From an uncultured Muribaculaceae bacterium (GTDB lineage Bacteria; Bacteroidota; Bacteroidia; Bacteroidales; Muribaculaceae), in assembly GCA_944321715.1 (NCBI GenBank), contig CALUMJ010000006.1, positions 1 through 64,000 on the forward strand: DNA of 64,000 nt, read 5' to 3'. The notes under the pieces were generated by a model. The model made no database searches, had not been told where the DNA came from, and worked only from the letters and a program-made list of their open reading frames with translations. Both the position numbers and the translations under genes were made by a program. Numbering within the stretch: position 1 is the stretch's first letter; each line of letters begins with the position of its first letter. Below are positions 26,279-34,158 of the stretch, in pieces.

Positions 26279-26454
26279 AATTCTAATGTATTTAGTTTTT
26301 AATATAAAGATAATCTGGGATATCCATCAAATATGATATTATATGTTTGGAGATATATAAAATACTATCATTATTTTCGCAACATAAATCACACTTGTAG
26401 AACGTTTTGCTCCTTTATAGTTGACAAATGTACAAGCCATTCTGTTATTGATTG

Positions 26455-27033
26455 CTACTTCTTTTGGAACTTCGAGATGAATGGTCCGATTTCCTCTTCC
26501 ATTATAGCACCGCCGGGATTAGAAATTACTCTCCAGTCTTGGTACATATAGGTAAAAGTCATCACGTAGCCATCTATCGTGATTGTTTCCACCCTGCGGT
26601 TGTAATCACACGCTATTATCGATAGAGAACTGCCATCGAGCGTGTAAATCTCCGGGAAACTCAAATAGTATTCGTCGCCATTACCTTGATATTTAGCTAC
26701 TTCTTGATTCCATTGAGTTTCAGTAGGTCCATTTGCATCATAGTCGCCATCTACGTTAAAGTCGCCGTTCCAGCCATAAAGGCATTTGCGGCCTTTCAAC
26801 TGCCCACCTTCGATATACTGGCTTTCGTCAAACTCGCCCTCAAAGAATTTGAGCATATCACCCGGTTCAAACGCGTATGTATCTTCCGAATCACTCTCAA
26901 CACATTCCCACAAGCCAAGTATATCGTTAGCCATAGGGGAAACTTGGTCATCGTCATCGTCGGAACAACCGACAAGACCCACACTCAACACAACGGCAGC
27001 AACAGCCGTTCCAATCAATCTTAATGTTTTCAT
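26455..27033 (-). CDS. lipocalin-like lipoprotein
   Basis: 192 residues. The lipobox is VGC at residue 23, followed by five aspartates that fit the surface-export signal of Bacteroidetes lipoproteins. The mature part has ILGLWECVESDS near its start and repeated beta strands with YLSFPEIYTLDG and YVMTFTYMYQDW, the layout of small lipocalin-like Bacteroidales lipoproteins. Function unknown. Its start is 58 nt downstream of the non-coding RNA's terminator. Confidence 0.65.
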   Translation of the reverse strand: MKTLRLIGTAVAAVVLSVGLVGCSDDDDDQVSPMANDILGLWECVESDSEDTYAFEPGDMLKFFEGEFDESQYIEGGQLKGRKCLYGWNGDFNVDGDYDANGPTETQWNQEVAKYQGNGDEYYLSFPEIYTLDGSSLSIIACDYNRRVETITIDGYVMTFTYMYQDWRVISNPGGAIMEEEIGPFISKFQKK

Positions 27034-27090
27034 TTGCTGTAATTTATTGTGTTCCTCAACCTCCCAAAAGAACGGTTAACAATCGAATAC

Positions 27091-27361
27091 AAAAAAGGTG
27101 TGGAGATTGCGTCTTGCCTTATCCTAAAGTCAGGTCTTGGCGTACCTTCTAAGTTGGATAAAGCAACAGCCCCACACCGATATATGCCATAAGCTGCCAG
27201 TCACGGCAGGTATATAAGCAACCGATGTAGGTGCTATTGCCAATCATCTCCAACTTAGAAAACAAACCGCCAAGTTTGACTTTAGAAGATAATTTCAATA
27301 ACACCTTTTATGTAGTTCCGTTTGCCGTGGTCCAACTCTTCGGACACCGACTGCAAACGGT
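27091..27361 (-). ncRNA. long rod-shaped non-coding RNA candidate (6S-like architecture)
   Basis: Starting near 27361 on the minus strand, the transcript would first form a hairpin closed by CCGTTTGC/GCAAACGG. It then folds into an almost continuous rod of about 215 nt. Pairings include AAAAGGTGT with ACACCTTTT at the base, TTCTAAAGTCA with TGACTTTAGGA, CTTGGCG with CGCCAAG, CTAAGTTGGA with TCCAACTTAG, and an apical CTGCC/GGCAG. The rod ends in six U (27096-27091). No reading frame is conserved in sense. A long bulged duplex with its own promoter and terminator matches the general form of 6S RNA, possibly the Bacteroidales-1 motif; identity is not proven. Confidence 0.65.
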
Positions 27362-27366
27362 CATTG

Positions 27367-27398
27367 CAAATATAGCGCAGGGGGCGGACAAATGCAAA
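27367..27398 (-). promoter_or_regulatory. strong promoter for the non-coding RNA
   Basis: On the minus strand TTTG (27398-27395), exactly 20 bp, then TATATTTG (27374-27367): both elements match the Bacteroidales consensus perfectly. No protein start follows for more than 300 nt. Confidence 0.8.
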
Positions 27399-27633
27399 TA
27401 AAAAGTGTATTTTTTACACACAAATTTGCATCGGGTGTCGGTGGCTGCGCCATAGAGCGTTGCGGGGCTGTTCATTATGCTACTTGTTTATTGCATCGCA
27501 TGGCAAAATTAGTGCAGCACCTCGACATCGCAATGCCATAAATGGTTAGTTTTCACGACTTGCGAAAATTAACCATTTGCCTAATTGGTGGCAGCAATAA
27601 AATTATACCATGCTGCCATTAGAGCTAAATTAA

Positions 27634-27810
27634 ATAGAAGAATTTACGCTAAAAGACACAGCTCCTTCATTAAAAGCGGCACTTGAGAGCGGCGAGGCCG
27701 TCAAACTCAGTGCCGTTTTAAATGAAAAAATCCGTGGCATGAACGCAACTTATTCATTTAGACTTACAAGTATTCAAAAATATGTTGTACTGTTTGCAGA
27801 AACAGTTTAA
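27634..27810 (+). pseudogene. open fragment without start codon upstream of the 65-aa gene
   Basis: 58 sense codons (ending QKYVVLFAETV) open directly after a stop with only an internal ATG at 27739. Residues such as SLKAALESGEAVKLSAVLNE look protein-like. It ends 3 nt before the next start and is probably a truncated first gene of a small operon. Family not recognised. Confidence 0.35.
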
Positions 27811-27813
27811 GCT

Positions 27814-28011
27814 ATGATACGTTCAATACCAAATCCCCCGATGGGTCGAGAAGATGTCGCTCGTTTCCGTCGTAATTTGGAGAAACATCTCCGTGGGAAT
27901 TTCAGTGCCGAAGAACGACATCACATTGAAGAGCGCAAAGCCAGGACAAAAGCCAACGTCAAAAGAATAATAGCAAATTGTGGTGGAAAGAACCCATTAC
28001 TCGGATATTGA
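27814..28011 (+). CDS. small basic protein, possible antitoxin-like partner
   Basis: 65 residues, very basic (EDVARFRRNLEKHLRGNFSA, then ERKARTKANVKRI). The end overlaps the beginning of a GNAT-type frame (27983), the arrangement seen in small antitoxin-acetyltransferase toxin pairs. No ribbon-helix-helix motif is evident. The downstream acetyltransferase is truncated, so the unit is probably inactive. Role uncertain. Confidence 0.45.
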   Translation: MIRSIPNPPMGREDVARFRRNLEKHLRGNFSAEERHHIEERKARTKANVKRIIANCGGKNPLLGY

Positions 28012-28153
28012 TTTCCAAATAAGGCTAATGACCGACGCAGACTATGAAAATATGTCTGCGTTTTCGTGTGGAGTAAAAAAGCTCGACAATTTCTTCCAAT
28101 TTGAGGTTAAAGAGTGTGTACGTCGGCACTATCTTATAGTTGCCCTATATTGA
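27983..28153 (+). pseudogene. truncated GNAT acetyltransferase
   Basis: From a GTG at 27983 (or ATG at 28028) the frame reads IRLMTDADYENMSAFSCG, then VKKLDNFFQFEV, the N-terminal signature of toxin-type GNAT acetyltransferases. A stop follows after about 56 codons. The acetyl-CoA-binding half is missing. Confidence 0.6.
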
Positions 28154-28170
28154 ATCGGCCATATTCCTGT

Positions 28171-28467
28171 TTATATCAGTATTCCTGTTTTGAGAATGTC
28201 AGCATAGAGAGGATTGTTAGTGTCTTCCGTAAGCAAGACTGGCTCTATAAGATAGCTGACTTTACGCCCCAATTTCCACAATAACGGAGTGTCATCAAAG
28301 TAATTGTCGCTACGATGCGAAACAACAACGGCAATGTCGATGTCGCTGTCATCTGTATAGTTGCCTTTGCTGTATGAGCCGAAAAGATACAAGGCTTTAA
28401 GCGGTAGATACTCTGCCACCACCGATTTGTATTTCTTTGCTATAGCGATAGCTTGTCTTTTATCCAT
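28171..28467 (-). CDS. MNT nucleotidyltransferase (MntA-like antitoxin)
   Basis: 98 residues. The minimal nucleotidyltransferase motif GSYSKGNYTDDSDIDIAVVV has the GS signature and the DxD metal site. In HEPN/MNT toxin-antitoxin pairs this protein modifies and silences the HEPN partner by AMP transfer to a tyrosine. Its start overlaps the end of the HEPN gene by 28 nt, confirming co-translation. Intact. Confidence 0.88.
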   Translation of the reverse strand: MDKRQAIAIAKKYKSVVAEYLPLKALYLFGSYSKGNYTDDSDIDIAVVVSHRSDNYFDDTPLLWKLGRKVSYLIEPVLLTEDTNNPLYADILKTGILI

Positions 28468-28814
28468 TGTTTTAGCTCATTTGTTCGGTTTAACAATTCC
28501 TTACAATATTCAGGCGTTAGTGTTTTAAGAAGTTGCTCTTTGTAGGAAGGATAGCGAGCTTCTATATTCAGCGGTTCAAGCTCATCTATCAGTTGCTCTT
28601 CTGATAATTCATTGACAAGTCCTGCCTTTGCAGCAAGCCGCGACAAGTGATGAATCTTCAAAGGCGGTTCTTCCAACACATTACTCCAATACGCTTTGAG
28701 AATTTTCTCTATGGTTTGGTGACACATGAAAGCGACATAAAGGTAACGCTTAGTTTCAAGCATAGCCTTTGCCGTATCAAAGTCATAATCTGACATTTCA
28801 GTCCAATATGTCAC
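28440..28814 (-). CDS. HEPN-domain protein (HepT-like toxin)
   Basis: 124 residues, all-helical. The start MTYWTEMSDYDFDTAKAMLE and YVAFMCHQTIEKILKAY are typical HEPN helices. The canonical RX4-6H ribonuclease motif is not visible; the corresponding region reads IEARYPSYKEQ, as in the HEPN subgroup partnered with MNT proteins. It may be a weak or non-nuclease toxin. Upstream gene of the HEPN/MNT pair. Confidence 0.82.
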   Translation of the reverse strand: MTYWTEMSDYDFDTAKAMLETKRYLYVAFMCHQTIEKILKAYWSNVLEEPPLKIHHLSRLAAKAGLVNELSEEQLIDELEPLNIEARYPSYKEQLLKTLTPEYCKELLNRTNELKQWIKDKLSL

Positions 28815-28980
28815 CTTGCCATTAATTGAGCATTTAATGTTATATCAAATGCAAATATAATAAATTTCGGTGAGAAACAATTAGTTGATGTTGAAAAACC
28901 AATTAGTGTACACATCCATTTCATTTGGAGCAACATTGTAAGCTGTATCAAACCAGCAATTACTAGTAGGTCTGTAGATA

Positions 28981-29090
28981 GCCGTGGCGTGCCGCGGCTT
29001 GTTGACCGCCAGATTGCAGCACAATATACTGTAAATGTGGCAGTAACAAGCCGTCATGGTATGACGGCTCTACAACAAATGTATGTAATT
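28981..29090. repeat. dispersed palindromic repeat, family A copy 3 (reversed)
   Basis: Contains AAGCCGTCATGGTATGACGG and TGTAGAGCC read in reverse. The reverse complement follows the copy at 22266 closely through CCACATTTACAG, then diverges toward GCCGCGGCACGCCACGGC. Confidence 0.7.
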
Positions 29091-29115
29091 ATTCCTGCGC
29101 GGCAGCGCATGGCAC

Positions 29116-29142
29116 AAAAAGGCCTCCCCTTCGGGGGGGAGG
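29116..29142 (-). terminator. terminator of hppA
   Basis: On the minus strand CCTCCCCCCGAAGGGGAGG is followed by CCTTTTT, 16 nt after the stop codon. Confidence 0.8.
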
Positions 29143-29157
29143 TTTGGAGGGGGCTTT

Positions 29158-31362
29158 TTACAGCAAGCTCCAGCTGACCGTGAGGCCGGCCATCACTATC
29201 GCCACCATGCTCATGAGCTTGATGAGGATATTGAGGCTCGGGCCCGAAGTGTCCTTGAACGGGTCGCCAACGGTGTCGCCCACCACGGTGGCCTTATGCA
29301 CTTCGCTACCCTTGCCGCCGAAGTTGCCTTCCTCGACATATTTCTTGGCGTTATCCCACGCCCCACCGGCATTGGCCATGAATATTGCCAAAACAAAACC
29401 GCAGCTGAGCCCGCCCGTGAGCAATCCCAATATGCCCGGCACACCGAAAATCAGCCCCGTGAGCAACGGTGCGACAATGGCGAGCAACGACGGCACCACC
29501 ATTTCGTGCTGCGCTCCCTTGGTAGATATTTGCACACACCGCTCATAGTCGGGTTCGGCAGTGCCAGTCAATATACCCTTGATTTCGCGGAACTGGCGGC
29601 GCACCTCCTCCACCATCTTCTGTGCGGCACGACCTACGGCATTGATTGTCAACCCGCAGAACACAAAGGCGAGCATACTGCCTATAAACATTCCGGCAAG
29701 CACGTTGGGGTTCATCAGCGTCACATTGTAATACTCCATGAAATCGACAAACGAGGCACTCGCCGTGTTGACCGCCGAGCCGTCGGGCATGGTTAGCACC
29801 GACGTGCCTATGCGCTCAAGCCCGATGCGCACCTCCTCGATGTATGACGCCAGCAGGGCAAGCCCAGTGAGTGCAGCCGAACCGATGGCAAACCCCTTGC
29901 CCGTGGCAGCCGTGGTGTTGCCGAGCGAATCGAGCTGGTCGGTGCGCTGGCGCACTTCGGCACCAAGCCCCGACATCTCGGCGTTGCCGCCGGCATTGTC
30001 GGCAATAGGCCCGTAGGCATCGGTGGCAAGCGTTATGCCGAGCGTCGAAAGCATACCCACAGCGGCAAATCCTATTCCATACAACCCCATGTTGACATTT
30101 GCCGGGTCGAAATCGGCGGCAAACAGGTAGGAAAGTATCACACCAGCCACCACCGTCAACACCGGTATTGCCGTCGAACACATTCCCAGACCGATACCCG
30201 AGATGATAACAGTCGCCGGCCCAGTCTTACCGCTCTCGCTAAGCCGTTGCGTGGGACGGTAGGATTGCGAGGTGTAATACTCGGTGGCGCGGCCAATTAC
30301 AACGCCCACCAACAGTCCGACAATCACGGCGCAACCTATATTGAACCAATTAGCAATGCCCAGCAGCCACAGAATTAAAAACGTGAACACCACAATAAGC
30401 GCCGAGCTGAGGTTTGTTCCCACCGAGAGTGCACCGAGCAGCTCTTTCATGGTAGCGTTTTCACGGGTGCGCACGGCAAATATGCCCACAATCGAGAGCA
30501 CTATGCCCACGGCAGCAACCAGCATGGGGGCAATTACCGCCTTAAATTGCATCGCCACGTCGCCCGACTGTATGTAGGCCGCCGCACCGAGTGCGGCTGT
30601 AGAAAGGATGGAGCCACAATACGACTCATACAGGTCGGCACCCATGCCGGCCACGTCGCCCACGTTGTCGCCCACGTTATCGGCAATGGTGGCTGGGTTG
30701 CGAGGGTCGTCCTCGGGGATGCCGGCCTCCACCTTGCCCACAAGGTCGGCACCCACATCGGCAGCCTTGGTATAAATGCCGCCGCCCACGCGTGCAAACA
30801 ATGCTTGCGTGCTAGCACCCATGCCAAATGTGAGCATCGTCGTGGTTATGGTACACAATTTTGCGGTAGGAGTGAGAGCCTCCTCGGGAATAACGGCATT
30901 GAGAATTATATACCAAAACGATATATCGAGCAATCCAAGCCCTACGACAACAAGCCCCATCACCGCACCGCTGCGGAAGGCTATGCGCAACCCGCCGTTG
31001 AGCGAGCGCCGGGCTGCATTGGCAGTACGCACCGATGCGTATGTGGCAGTTTTCATTCCCAGATACCCGGCAAGCCCCGAAAAGAATCCACCGGTGAGGA
31101 ATGCCACCGGCACCCAAGTGTTCTGCACGTGCAGGCCGAATGCCAGCAGCGCAAAGAAGGCCACAAGCACAAGGAACACCATGCCCACCACCTTGTATTG
31201 CTGGCGCAAATAAGACATGGCACCACGTCGGACGGCAGCAGCAATATATGCCATCCGCTCGCTGCCTCCACTCTCCTTGAACATCTGTCGATAAAAATAG
31301 TAAGCAAAAAACAGTGCAAGCAGCGAAGACGCAGGTACTATCCAAAAGAGTAGATTATCCAT
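29158..31362 (-). CDS. hppA: membrane-bound proton/sodium-pumping pyrophosphatase
   Basis: 734 residues from the ATG at 31362; a TTG three codons earlier is less likely. About 16 TM helices. The substrate-binding loop DVGADLVGKVEAGIPEDD, followed by NPATIADNVGDNVGDVAGMG, contains the conserved aspartates that bind Mg-pyrophosphate. The segment GNTTAATGKGFAIG has Ala at the position that marks K+-dependent enzymes. It hydrolyses pyrophosphate and pumps Na+ and/or H+ across the inner membrane; ion choice cannot be settled by eye. Monocistronic, with a TAAATTTG -7 box at 31414-31407 and a terminator at 29116. Confidence 0.95.
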   Translation of the reverse strand: MDNLLFWIVPASSLLALFFAYYFYRQMFKESGGSERMAYIAAAVRRGAMSYLRQQYKVVGMVFLVLVAFFALLAFGLHVQNTWVPVAFLTGGFFSGLAGYLGMKTATYASVRTANAARRSLNGGLRIAFRSGAVMGLVVVGLGLLDISFWYIILNAVIPEEALTPTAKLCTITTTMLTFGMGASTQALFARVGGGIYTKAADVGADLVGKVEAGIPEDDPRNPATIADNVGDNVGDVAGMGADLYESYCGSILSTAALGAAAYIQSGDVAMQFKAVIAPMLVAAVGIVLSIVGIFAVRTRENATMKELLGALSVGTNLSSALIVVFTFLILWLLGIANWFNIGCAVIVGLLVGVVIGRATEYYTSQSYRPTQRLSESGKTGPATVIISGIGLGMCSTAIPVLTVVAGVILSYLFAADFDPANVNMGLYGIGFAAVGMLSTLGITLATDAYGPIADNAGGNAEMSGLGAEVRQRTDQLDSLGNTTAATGKGFAIGSAALTGLALLASYIEEVRIGLERIGTSVLTMPDGSAVNTASASFVDFMEYYNVTLMNPNVLAGMFIGSMLAFVFCGLTINAVGRAAQKMVEEVRRQFREIKGILTGTAEPDYERCVQISTKGAQHEMVVPSLLAIVAPLLTGLIFGVPGILGLLTGGLSCGFVLAIFMANAGGAWDNAKKYVEEGNFGGKGSEVHKATVVGDTVGDPFKDTSGPSLNILIKLMSMVAIVMAGLTVSWSLL

Positions 31363-31666
31363 ACAGGTCAAATTTTAATAGGTATAGAAGATGTTATAAA
31401 ACATTTCAAATTTACACAAATTCCGCGTTAAAAATAGCCCAAAACCACCTAATTATGTCACATAATAGTTAATTTAAGTCATTTGCCAATGATGGCAAAA
31501 ACGCGTTTCTGATAACAATCATTTACGGAAAAATTTCGTTAATTAAGTATAACAGGGCAGGTGTCTGTTGTTTAGCAAAAATATGTAACATATCTTTGCA
31601 CAAAATTTTATAACTTTTTCATTTGCCGTGTGCCATGCGGCACACACAGAATTAGAATCGAGGCCA
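31363..31666. other. divergent intergenic region
   Basis: Carries a minus-strand TAAATTTG box for hppA (31414-31407) and a plus-strand TATCTTTG box (31591-31598) for the LOG gene. A short GTGTGCC-ATG-CGGCACAC hairpin (about 31628-31645) lies in the LOG leader. Confidence 0.6.
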
Positions 31667-32212
31667 ATGAATATAGCAGTATATTGCTCGTCACGCAGCA
31701 ATCTTGAAGAACGTTACACCGTTGCCGCCGCCACACTTGGCGAATGGATTGGACGCAACGGCCACACATTAGTGTATGGAGGTTCAAATGCCGGCACAAT
31801 GCACACTTTAGCGCAAGCCGCCCACGATGCGGGAGCTTACATAACCGGAGTAGTTCCAAAGTGCTTTGCTAACCGTGCCGACAAACTCATAGATACTCTC
31901 ATACCCACCAACGACCTTGCCGAGCGCAAAGGACGCATGATACAGCTCGCCGACATATTTGTGGTGCTGCCAGGCGGAATCGGCACAATAGACGAATGGA
32001 TTTCGACGTTGACGCACTTAGTGGTCGCTGGCGACACGACGACACGCATCGTGGTAGTGAACATCGACGGCGTTTTCGACAACATGATAGCGCAAATCGA
32101 AGCCACAGCATCATCGCCATTTGCAAAAGGCGGCACGCCCATAACAGGACACTGCATAGTAGTAAGCGACAAGGACGAAATGATTAAACAATTAAACTAC
32201 AATACATTATGA
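31667..32212 (+). CDS. LOG-family (lysine decarboxylase-like) phosphoribohydrolase
   Basis: 181 residues. The Rossmann start MNIAVYCSSR and YGGSNAGTM are followed by the family signature ERKGRMIQLAD and LPGGIGTIDE (101-110). LOG proteins cleave nucleoside 5'-monophosphates such as cytokinin ribotides to the free base; the bacterial substrate is often unknown. The start at 31667 fits the conserved N-terminus; the earlier ATG at 31628 lies in the leader hairpin. The stop overlaps the next start (ATGA). Confidence 0.88.
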   Translation: MNIAVYCSSRSNLEERYTVAAATLGEWIGRNGHTLVYGGSNAGTMHTLAQAAHDAGAYITGVVPKCFANRADKLIDTLIPTNDLAERKGRMIQLADIFVVLPGGIGTIDEWISTLTHLVVAGDTTTRIVVVNIDGVFDNMIAQIEATASSPFAKGGTPITGHCIVVSDKDEMIKQLNYNTL

Positions 32213-32778
32213 CAATGAAAAGCAACATCTACACCGAAACGGGCGATAATGGCACAACCTCGCTCGTCGGCGGAAAACGTGTGAAAAAGACCGATATCCG
32301 CATCGAAGCCTACGGCACGGTCGATGAATTGAACGCATTCTTGGGCAAACTTGCCATCAACTGCAAGCTCGAATATCCCGAGATGTATGGTTTCTTGCGC
32401 AAAATCCAAAACAAACTGTTCAACATAGGTGCATACCTCGCAAGCGACAATAGCAGCTCGCAACGCACACCATGCCCCAACCTGACAATCGACGACGTGG
32501 CCGAGGTTGAACACACCATCGACACCCTCGACGGCGAATTGCCTCCAATCAACCGCTTCATACTACCCGGCGGAAGCCAGCTGTCGGCATCTTCGCAAGT
32601 GTGCCGCGTGGTCACTCGCCGCTGCGAACGCCGTGTGCTTGAACTCGCCGACGAGGCATACGTTGACCCTGTGGTGCTGAAATACCTCAACCGACTGAGC
32701 GACTTCTTCTTTGTTTTCGCCCGTTACAACAACATCCACAACCAAATCGAGGAAATCTTCTGGAATCCCGAGGCATAA
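32209..32778 (+). CDS. cob(I)alamin adenosyltransferase, PduO type
   Basis: 189 residues. N-terminal YTETGDNGTTSLVGGKRVKK is the ATP-binding signature of PduO-type adenosyltransferases. VDELNAFLG, FILPGGSQLSAS and VCRVVTRRCER form the trimer active site. It attaches adenosyl to corrinoid, giving the cofactor for methylmalonyl-CoA mutase in propionate formation. Translationally coupled to the LOG gene and ended by a strong terminator. Confidence 0.93.
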   Translation: MTMKSNIYTETGDNGTTSLVGGKRVKKTDIRIEAYGTVDELNAFLGKLAINCKLEYPEMYGFLRKIQNKLFNIGAYLASDNSSSQRTPCPNLTIDDVAEVEHTIDTLDGELPPINRFILPGGSQLSASSQVCRVVTRRCERRVLELADEAYVDPVVLKYLNRLSDFFFVFARYNNIHNQIEEIFWNPEA

Positions 32779-32800
32779 CAACACAAAATCATAAACATAA

Positions 32801-32845
32801 CAAGGGGGGGTGACGTTTCTTTCCGACCGTCACCCCCCTTGTTTT
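32801..32845 (+). terminator. terminator after cobalamin adenosyltransferase
   Basis: CAAGGGGGGGTGACG pairs with CGTCACCCCCCTTG, followed by TTTTA. Confidence 0.8.
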
Positions 32846-32911
32846 ATGTAGCTCTACCATGTGGGCGAAACGCCGCAGGGAGGCAGCACCAGAATACGGA
32901 ATACCGCAATT

Positions 32912-33218
32912 TCGTAGGAGGGTGTATCAAAATGCAGATTTGCGTAATTTTGTAGGGACGCACGGCTCGTGCGTCCGTTAGCCTTAAGCACATATTCCGC
33001 TAACACACAACCGATTATCCGTATCTTCAGCACACGGACGCACGAGCCGTGCGTCCCTACGAAATTGGTGAACGCCTATTTTGATACAGCCCCGCTGCGC
33101 AATTAGACGCATATTCTATTAATTTACAGATGGTTAATCGAGTCTTGCGGCACTCGGACGCACGGGCCGTGCGTCCCTACGAGGTGGGGCATGTCAATTT
33201 TGATACACCCTCCTACGA
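32912..33218. repeat. repeat family B, composite copy with perfect 22-bp ends
   Basis: TCGTAGGAGGGTGTATCAAAAT at the left and its exact inverse at the right delimit 307 bp. Inside are three GACGCACGRGCCGTGCGTC-type palindromes and an internal TTTTGATACAGCC end at about 33079-33092, as if one unit had been inserted into or fused with another. No coding capacity. It fills most of the 510-bp gap between the terminator at 32845 and the SDR gene. Confidence 0.8.
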
Positions 33219-33289
33219 GCTATGAGGATGGCATTTCGGCCCCCCCCTACGGTGTTGCCAACGATACAGCTGCCATATAACACGCCATG

Positions 33290-34120
33290 CTACAGAAATC
33301 GTGCAAGCCATGCATCAATGGCGGCAACAAGCCGCCGGTGTGCGGCATCGCGGCGCAACTCCTTGTCGATGGGGTGATAATGCGCATGGTGGTAAATCAT
33401 GCCACTGTATGGCGACGTAGCGGCACACAACGCCGACTGCGCCCCTCGCTGCGGGCTGCTTATAAACGGGCGGAACAGCACATTGGCAACAGGGTCGAAC
33501 CAACGGTGCATAGTGATTATCCCCGAGTTGACCACACCCGGGTCGGCGCAATTCACACGCACATGCCCCGCCTGCTCGTCGGCAAGGTGCATGGCATAGT
33601 GTGTCAGCGCAAGTTTGCTGCGCCCATACGTTCCAAGTTGGGAAAAATCCCTTGCGGTCGGCACCAATATATCGGGCGACAAATGGTGAAAACGACGGGT
33701 GACCGATGTGGTGAACACCACGCTCCCTCCATCGGCTACCATCGGCAGTAACAGCCGCGTGAGCATCACCGTACCGATGCAGTTTACAGCCATCGTCTGC
33801 TCGATGCCATTGCCGACAAGGCCGTAGTGGCGGCATATAACACCGGCGTTGTTGACAAGCGACGCTATGCGCACCCCGGCGATACGCATGGCAAAGTCAC
33901 GTATCGAGGCGCAGTCGTCTAACCGCAACAGCTCGCAGCGCACCTCTGCACCGCCCGACGCAGCCCTGCGCAACTGCGCTGCCAGCCGCCCGCCACGTTC
34001 CAAGTCGCGGCACGTAGCTATCACCTTGCAGCCATTGGCCACCAATTCGTGGCATATAGCCTGCCCTATCCCACCGGTGGCACCTGTTACCACCCAATAT
34101 CCGTCGCATTGCCATTCCAT
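33290..34120 (-). CDS. short-chain dehydrogenase/reductase
   Basis: About 276 residues. Cofactor motif TGATGGIG, NNAG (in SLVNNAGVI), catalytic Ser in TTSVT and YGRSK active-site pair. The substrate region includes a long insertion after the catalytic serine (FHHLSPDILVPTARDF), as in retinol-dehydrogenase-like SDRs. Substrate unknown. A TAAATTTG box at 34133-34126 sits only a few bases before the ATG, so the message could be almost leaderless. Confidence 0.85.
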   Translation of the reverse strand: MEWQCDGYWVVTGATGGIGQAICHELVANGCKVIATCRDLERGGRLAAQLRRAASGGAEVRCELLRLDDCASIRDFAMRIAGVRIASLVNNAGVICRHYGLVGNGIEQTMAVNCIGTVMLTRLLLPMVADGGSVVFTTSVTRRFHHLSPDILVPTARDFSQLGTYGRSKLALTHYAMHLADEQAGHVRVNCADPGVVNSGIITMHRWFDPVANVLFRPFISSPQRGAQSALCAATSPYSGMIYHHAHYHPIDKELRRDAAHRRLVAAIDAWLARFL

Positions 34121-34158
34121 GATGGCAAATTTAGCCAAAAATAGGCATCTATCAACAT

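Larger units (their letters stand above)
28815..29157. other. intergenic stretch with repeat and terminator
   Basis: Holds the presumed HEPN/MNT promoter side, family A repeat copy 3 reversed (28981-29090), and the pyrophosphatase terminator (29116-29142). No gene seen. Confidence 0.5.

Noticed and set aside
32912..33218. CRISPR array
   Set aside because: The repeats are palindromic, few and unevenly spaced, with no cas genes; this is a dispersed element.
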